From NCBI RefSeq assembly GCF_021869535.1, contig NW_026262690.1, forward strand, positions 16,269,001 to 16,333,000: DNA of 64,000 nt, read 5' to 3'. The position numbers and the translations under genes are program-made. Source of the DNA: Mytilus californianus (Eukaryota; Mollusca; Bivalvia; Mytilida; Mytilidae). This document shows positions 58,151 to 64,000 of this stretch, piece after piece. Within the stretch, counting starts at the first letter, position 1; every line of letters begins with the position of its first letter. The notes under the pieces were generated by a model. That model saw only the letters and a list, made by a program, of their open reading frames with translations. It did not search any database and had not been told where the DNA came from.

Positions 58151-59509
58151 ATAAACACTCATTCAGAGCTTAACCTTTGAAAATTCTGTTCCGAAAGCAC
58201 ACATATTGTAAAGAATTTTCCATTTTTTAAGAATTCAAGAGGAAATATTTATCATCAATGTTGTATACTACGTCTAAATCCATCACCAAATTAACACGAA
58301 GATGTACCATTATAATGAATTGATTGATTTATTGATTGGTGTTTAACACCACTGTCAGTAATATTGTGCTATTTCGTGGCCGTCTGTTTTTACTGGCGAA
58401 AGGAAGCCATAGCTATTATATTGAAACAATCGGGTCGGATGAAAGGGGTAATCATATTGAAGAAACTTAATATCTTGATTACGGTATTTGTTTTATTTTT
58501 GATTTTTACAGAAGTCGTTATCAATGAGATAGCAATCTTACATTAGATAGTTGAGTAAATAGAAACAATCGTCAAACATCATTCGTATGATTTAGAATAC
58601 GTATATTTAATTAATTCAGTAATCCGTTATATCGAAATTTAAGTAGTCGCATAACATTTACTAAGCACACTTAACAGAATACATTAAATACATTAACATT
58701 GATTAATAAACTGAAAGTTCATATATCAGGATAGTATTTGGGATAAAGTGTTCTTGCCTGATTTTGATGATCCGAAAAGATTCAGCAACTATTAAATTTA
58801 AAGTAGTTTTGTGTAATTGTATCTGTCATGCGGTGAGCTATATGAAACAACATCAAAGTTCAACATTTCATGACTAAATTGCTGTTGTTCATAACACCAC
58901 AAACAAGTAAAACTCTGAAATGGCCTATATCTGTACTCGACTGTGCTGATGTTTACTCGACCAGTCTGAATTGGTCTGAAATTTACTTAATATTACTCGA
59001 CTGTAGTCTGAACCATACTTAACAGTCTGAACTTGTACTGGACCTTTACTCGAATAGTACTTAATCATTTTATACGTGTCTGAACCATACTCGACATAGT
59101 CTTAACCATTCTCGACCAAGTCTGAACCATGCCCGACCTAGTCTGAACCATACTCGACCTAGTCTGAACCATACTCGAAATTAAAGACATGGCATACAAG
59201 AAGCACTTTAATGTTAAAGTTTAATTACCTCAGTACAAGTGTGTTTTACAGGTAAAAAGAAAACATTTTTTTTTAAACTGGTGTATCAATTATCTAGTGA
59301 ATTCAAAAGGCCTTGTGATTTAAGTTTTACAGGATGTTGTTTAATTTGTAATGGATGTTATTTAAAATTTATTACTCTCTGACCAGATGTGATCTTTTTA
59401 ATGAGTGTGCCCCAAGCAGGAGGTATTCCTTAATAGTTTACCCTTAATCAGAAGAACAATTTTAGTCATTTCTTTAATTTTTCATCCCTTTTTGATATAT
59501 ATATATATA

Positions 59510-60425
59510 AATAAACAAGTCTAAATTGAAAACAACGTTCAAACCTATGATTGCGTTGGATAAAAACCGCAATTCTTATATGTGTGCATGCAAAAACAAA
59601 TTTCTTGTTAGAGGGGTCTAAATACAGCACAAACAACATTTTCCAAAAGACCAAAAAAGTGAAAAAGTATATTTTAACAAAACGCATTTGACTAACAGGT
59701 CGAACAAAAAATGTTCTTAAACCCTGCTGACTGCCATTGGCGATTGCCAAATAAACGGATCACAAGGTGTAATAAATGGATCTTAATTAAAAATTTAATA
59801 CCAAACAGAAAACAATAAACTTGCGGCAAAGATGGTAAACCGCGAACAAAGGTGCAAAGATTTTTGTACACCATATCCGGATTTCGACAATTAATGTCTC
59901 TTCAGTGATGTTAGGAATTGAAACAGTATTTGGAAGGCCATGTAATTTACCTCAATTTAGGATAGACTCTCGAATTTTGAGGAGTCAAATTAGGATGAAC
60001 GGATCATATAAACCCGAAGGCAAATATAATACAAGCCCAAACGAAAAAATATAAACAAGTCTAAATTGAAAACAACGTTCAAACCTATGATTGCGTTGGA
60101 TAAAAACCGCAATTTGTATACGTGTGCATGCAAAAACAAATTTCTTGTTAGAGGGGTCTAAATACAGCACAAACAACATTTTCCAAAAGACCAAAAAAGT
60201 GAAAAAGTATATTTTAACAAAACGCATTTGACTAGCAGGTCGAACAACAAATGTTCTTAAACCCTGCTGACTGCCATTGGCGATTGCCAAATAAACGGAT
60301 CACAAGATGTAACAAAATAGACCTTATTATTAATTTATTACCAAACAGAAAACAATAAACTTGCGGAAAAGATGGTATACCGCAAACATGAGGTGCAAAA
60401 ATTTGTACACCATATCCGGATTTCT
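59510..60425. mobile_element. Nested repeat family, tandem copies
   Basis: Two copies (59510-59900 and 60045-60425) share ACGTTCAAACCTATGATTGC, GAGGGGTCTAAATACAGC and GCGATTGCCAAATAAACGG. A continuous copy of the CACTA-like interior in copy A lacks this insertion. Open frames on it are antisense shadows without recognised domains. Confidence 0.7.
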
Positions 60426-60784
60426 ATATATCCCAAATTATAATAAGAATAGATGTATTTCTGATAAAAGGTTAAACAATTTCAGTGATTTTGTTGGCGG
60501 TTGTTACCTAAGTTAAACGATAGTTATATAACTATTGTATGAAACCTATATAGTTTTTATTTAAGAATGAAGGAAAATTAAGTTTTGTTTAAAGAAAAAA
60601 CATGCCTAACAAGAAGCACCTAAATAAGGTTTTATTACCCTCGTTACAGGTGTGGTTTTCAGGGAAAAAATTCCTTTTTTTTAACAAGACTCAGACTTTT
60701 AAATTAGATAATTTAACTATCTCGATTTGATAAATCTGATAATCATGTAAGGATGTTTTTTATTCCTTTTCGATATATATATAC

Positions 60785-61470
60785 ATATATATATATATAA
60801 ATATTTTCCAAAAGACCAAATGAGTGAAAAAGTATATTTTAACAAAACGCATTTGACTAGCAGGTCGAACAACAAATGTTCTTAAACCCTGCTGACTGCC
60901 ATTGGCGATTGCCAAATAAACGGATCACAAGATGTAACAAAATAGATCTTATTATTAATTTATTACCAAACAGAAAACAATAAACTTGCGGAAAAGATGG
61001 TATACCGCAAACATGAGGTGCAAAAATTTGTACACCATATCCGGATTTCGACAATGAATGTCTCTTCAGTGATGTTAGGAATCGAAACGGTATTTGGAAG
61101 GCCATATAACTTACCTCAATTTAGGATAGACTCTTAAATTTTGAAAGAGTCAAAATAGGATGAACGGATCATATAAACCCGAAGGCAAATATAATACAAG
61201 CCAAACTTTGGGCTTGTATGATATGCCTCATGTTTGCGGTATACCATCTTTTCCGCAAGTTTATTGTTTTCGACCTGCTAGTCAAATGCGTTTTGTTAAA
61301 ATATACTTTTTCACTCATTTGGTCTTTTGGAAAATGTTGTTTGTGCTGTATTTAGACCCCTCTACCAAGAAATTTGTTTTGCATGCACACGTATAAAAAT
61401 TGCGATTTTTATCCAACGCAATCATAGGTTTGAACGTTGTTTTCAATTTGGACTTGTTTATATATATAAA
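60785..61470. mobile_element. Third nested copy forming a foldback
   Basis: 60802-61015 carries the same family and 61225-61470 its inverted version (CGCAAGTTTATTGTTTTC, GCAGGTCGAA complement), so the pair can form a long hairpin. Confidence 0.7.
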
Positions 61471-61472
61471 TA

Positions 61473-61625
61473 TATATATAAACGCCTAAAAAGTGTACAA
61501 AACAACACCAATAAAAAAAAAATTGTAATTATCTATAAATATTTCGGATAACAGATATCCTTCATCAGTATGATTATGATGTAAAATGAATAATATGTTT
61601 TGTACACTTTTTTGGCGTTTATATA
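61473..61625 (-). repeat. Inverted-repeat element with hammerhead-like core
   Basis: 30-bp inverted ends (TATAAACGCC then AAAAAGTGTACAAAAC) enclose, on the minus strand, CTGATGA (61562-61568), an extra A, a 5-bp stem GGATA/TATCC and GAAA (61542-61545). CUGAUGA-stem II-GAAA is the hammerhead catalytic core. A stem I pairing with two mismatches can be drawn; stem III would be only 2 bp. Activity is not established. Confidence 0.5.
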
Positions 61626-62944
61626 ATTTATTTATTGTGTACATGTATCGTTACTCGTAACGATCCAGCGCCCTCGTAAGAAAGATCGTTGACTTATATC
61701 TAGATGTTTTATATATAAATATATGTATATATCTCAAATTGTAATAAGAATAGATATATTTCGACTATAAGGTTAAACAATTTCAGTGATTGTGTTGGCT
61801 GTTGTTACCTCAGTTAAAAGATAGTTATACAACTATTGTATAAACCCCTAAAACATAGAAAGTTTTTATTTAGGAATTTAGGTGAATTGAGTTTTGTTAA
61901 AAAAAACACATGACAAAGAAGATGCACCTATATAAGGTTTAAGTACCCTCAGTACAGGTATGTTTTTCGGGAAAGAGAAAACTTTTTTTAACAAGACTCA
62001 GACTTCAAAATTAGATAATTTGACTATCTCAATTTTATAAATCGGATAATCATGTAAGGATGTAAAAATCTGTTTTTATATATCTTTACTTTATTGTGGC
62101 TGTTGTCATGTCTGTTAAAAAGAAAGTAATTTTAACAGTTAAAAAAAGTAGAGGTTATTCGGTAAAGTATGGTTCAGACTGGTCGAGTTTTGTTCAAACC
62201 TTTGGTCGAGTATGGTTCAGACTGAAAAAAATAGATCGAAAACTGGTCAAGTATTAGTCGAGTACAGGTCGAGAATGGGTTAAGACTGTTTCAGACTGGT
62301 CGAGTAATAGTTCAGACTTTTTTCAATGACAAAGATAAGAGTCAAGTACAAATCGGTACAGTCGAGTATGGTTAAGATTGTGGTCGAGTAATATCGAGTA
62401 CAATTCAGACCAATTCAGACTGGTCTAGTAAAAATCAGTACAGTCGAGTACAGATATAGGCCATTTCAGACTTTTACTGGTTTGTAGTGTAACTAAACCA
62501 CTTGTTTTATGACTTTATGTTGTTTTTTTTAATTTTGTTAGCGTCTCATTTTGTCTTTATTTTGTTAAAATCAGACTCTGTTAGGATACATCGTTGCTCC
62601 TTCGGATAATGTAAAATCAGAATATGTTAGTATACATCGTTGCTGATTGGGATAACGCAAAACTATTGTTCTAGGAGTGTTAAAGAATATTTACTTACTT
62701 TATTAAAAATCTTTCAATTTTATTATGACTTTTGTTGGTTTAATGGCTTCAGTATGTCAGGCATCTGGTTTGAATAAATCTATTTAGTTTTTAACTTTCA
62801 TTAAATTGCTCAGAGATCATTAATTATAAGACAAATTTTAGAACCACTTGAACTCTTGTTTTGAATGAATTCTAAATAACACCACAGAAGACCTTAATTC
62901 CTTACAGAATCGGTATATAAGAATAAGATCGTCGACTAAAGCCC

Positions 62945-63275
62945 AGAAATAAATTCATGTGAAATTCACCTCAAACGAGCTTTTACGTGAAACTCACGTG
63001 AATTTCAAATGAATCTCACGTCAATTTTTTTTTCATATTAATTTCACGTGAACTTTACCAAAAAAGTTGGTATTCTTCAAGATTTGAATTAGATTTAAAA
63101 ATTAAGATGTTATCTTGTAATTTCACATGAAAAAAAAATCCTACAATTTTTTACGTAAAAGTCACTTGAGTTTCACATGAATTTACGTGAGTTTAAATAA
63201 TTTCATGTGAGTTTCACGTATAAGCTCATTTGAGGTTAAATTCGTATGAATTTCACGTGAGATGCACGTGATTTC
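62945..63275. repeat. E-box-rich foldback, right copy
   Basis: Same element as 6291-6613: inverted outer arms (CAAACGAGCTTTTACGTGAA and complement) and many TTCACGTGA/TTCACATGA repeats. The retention of motifs in both copies is notable but may only reflect common ancestry. Confidence 0.7.
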
Positions 63276-63352
63276 CCTGTGTACTTGAGACAACCCCAGG
63301 AAATACTGCTTCATTGGATAGCCGAACAAACTGCTTATCAAGGCTTTTAAGG

Positions 63353-63636
63353 AATGACACCACTAATTCATAGCCCCTTGCTTTCTATGTTAAATTCTGC
63401 AACTTCAGGCATTCATAGCTATTTTGTATTCAGTTTAAATAAAGTGATAGTCATTTCATGTCAGAACTGTACCTTATCAACATATATTTAATTGCATATT
63501 AAAGCGCACAGGTTCCCGGAAGTATGGTAGAACAAAAAACCAGGTACTTCTGATCTGAGCAGCATATGCCCTCCTATCTTAATTTCATATATTTTTTAAT
63601 TATTCACAAGAAACTTTAAACAAGGTTTCTACAGTG
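63353..63636. other. No feature recognised
   Basis: AT-rich spacer between the right direct repeat and the SINE. Confidence 0.5.
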
Positions 63637-63900
63637 ATCCAAGGGGCCGCGTGCTCTAAGTAGTCGAACTACTGTATCACTAGCCAGTCACCACGGCGGT
63701 TGTGAATTCGAATCCCGCACGGGGCATGTGCACTCGAGTCCAATATCTTAATTGACTAGGATTGTTAGCTTTCCTACCGAAGGTCGGTGGTTCTCTCCGG
63801 GCACTCCGGCTTCCTGCACAAAAAGAAACAACTGACCGCCACAATAGCAAAAATGTGTTGAAAGTGGCGTTAAACACCAATCAATCAATCAACCAATCTA
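63637..63900 (+). mobile_element. tRNA-derived SINE
   Basis: The head GGGGCCGCGTGCTCTAAG ... GAATTCGAATCCCGCACGGG resembles a tRNA, with a B-box-like TTCGAATCCC and matching GGGGC/GGGGCA ends. The body includes CCTACCGAAGGTCGGTGGTT, and the tail is GTGGCGTTAAACACC followed by CAATCAATCAATC. SINEs with this tail are common in molluscs. The minus-strand open frame over it is not a gene. Confidence 0.8.
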
Positions 63901-64000
63901 CAGTGATCCCAAGTCCTTAAGCTTTCATTTGATACCAAAATTACTCAAATATTTTACTTATTGACAAAGTTACAGTTACATTGTATGCGCAAGAACAATT

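Larger units (their letters stand above)
58895..62489. mobile_element. CACTA-like DNA transposon, copy B, with nested repeats
   Basis: Ends match copy A (CACCACAAAC left, GTTTGTAGTG right), with the same subterminal AGTCTGAACC/ACTCGACC arrays, flanked by TAA at 58892-58894 and 62490-62492. The left direct repeat has a single TAA at the matching place (around 5878-5882), a true empty site. The interior is longer than copy A because its middle part is duplicated and each copy is interrupted by another repeat family. Confidence 0.85.
54697..63352 (+). repeat. Right copy of the long direct repeat (partner 2142-6674)
   Basis: Collinear with the left copy but longer because of a dispersed-repeat insertion (54937-55655), a foldback-bearing insertion (about 57595-58150) and a 3.6-kb CACTA-like element (58895-62489). 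No host gene is seen inside. Confidence 0.8.

Noticed and set aside
59466-61396. Family of similar small open frames (MAIANGSQQGLRTF...)
   Set aside because: Antisense or sense shadows of the nested repeat family; no domain, and the frames differ in their ends among copies.
63637-63725. Functional tRNA gene
   Set aside because: A-box and cloverleaf are too degenerate and the sequence continues into a SINE body and CAAT-type tail.
63680-63880. Minus-strand small protein gene
   Set aside because: Antisense of a tRNA-derived SINE.

Overview
The window looks like nuclear DNA of a bivalve mollusc, most likely a mussel. It is AT-rich, genes are split by long introns, and Penelope-like, tyrosine-recombinase and non-LTR retroelements, foldback MITEs, tRNA-derived SINEs and minisatellites are everywhere. 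The assignment rests on recognising the style of these repeats; no search was run.

Layout. 1-2.1 kb: no gene. 2.1-6.7 kb: left copy of a long direct repeat whose right copy is at 54.7-63.35 kb. 8.1-14.45 kb (minus strand): a nearly intact tyrosine-recombinase (DIRS/Ngaro-type) retrotransposon with gag, reverse transcriptase, RNase H and tyrosine recombinase. Its gag reads across two well-formed spliceosomal introns, and a perfect TCTCGCGAGA box lies at its presumed 5' end. 14.5-18.65 kb: a 41-bp minisatellite in three blocks, enclosing one DEG/ENaC channel exon (minus strand), a ~150-bp palindrome and a Penelope-like element.

19.77-54.16 kb (plus strand) is the main host gene: a complete SLC5-family sodium-coupled solute transporter. 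I could join 16 coding exons with consistent phase and GT-AG junctions to a 685-residue protein without internal stops. Its introns hold two more Penelope-like copies, a non-LTR retrotransposon fragment, a CACTA-like transposon, a long near-perfect palindrome and several minisatellites.

The most striking signal is at the exon-intron junctions of this gene. The last 41 nt of exon 1 plus the first 11 nt of intron 1, including the GTAAGG donor, are repeated about 59 times in tandem over 3 kb. The donors of exons 4 and 7 also lie inside independent tandem duplications (2 and 5 copies). A fourth array, in the opposite-strand DEG/ENaC gene, starts exactly at that exon's donor. Tandem amplification of 5' splice sites therefore seems to be a recurrent local process. 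Conceptually, use of any donor after the first in intron 1 gives a stop codon in the second repeat, so donor choice could act as an on/off switch (inference).

54.7-64 kb: right copy of the long direct repeat. It carries a 3.6-kb CACTA-like element with a 3-bp target duplication that the left copy lacks (a natural empty site), an E-box-rich foldback shared with the left copy, and a hammerhead-like motif. A tRNA-derived SINE follows at 63.64-63.90 kb.
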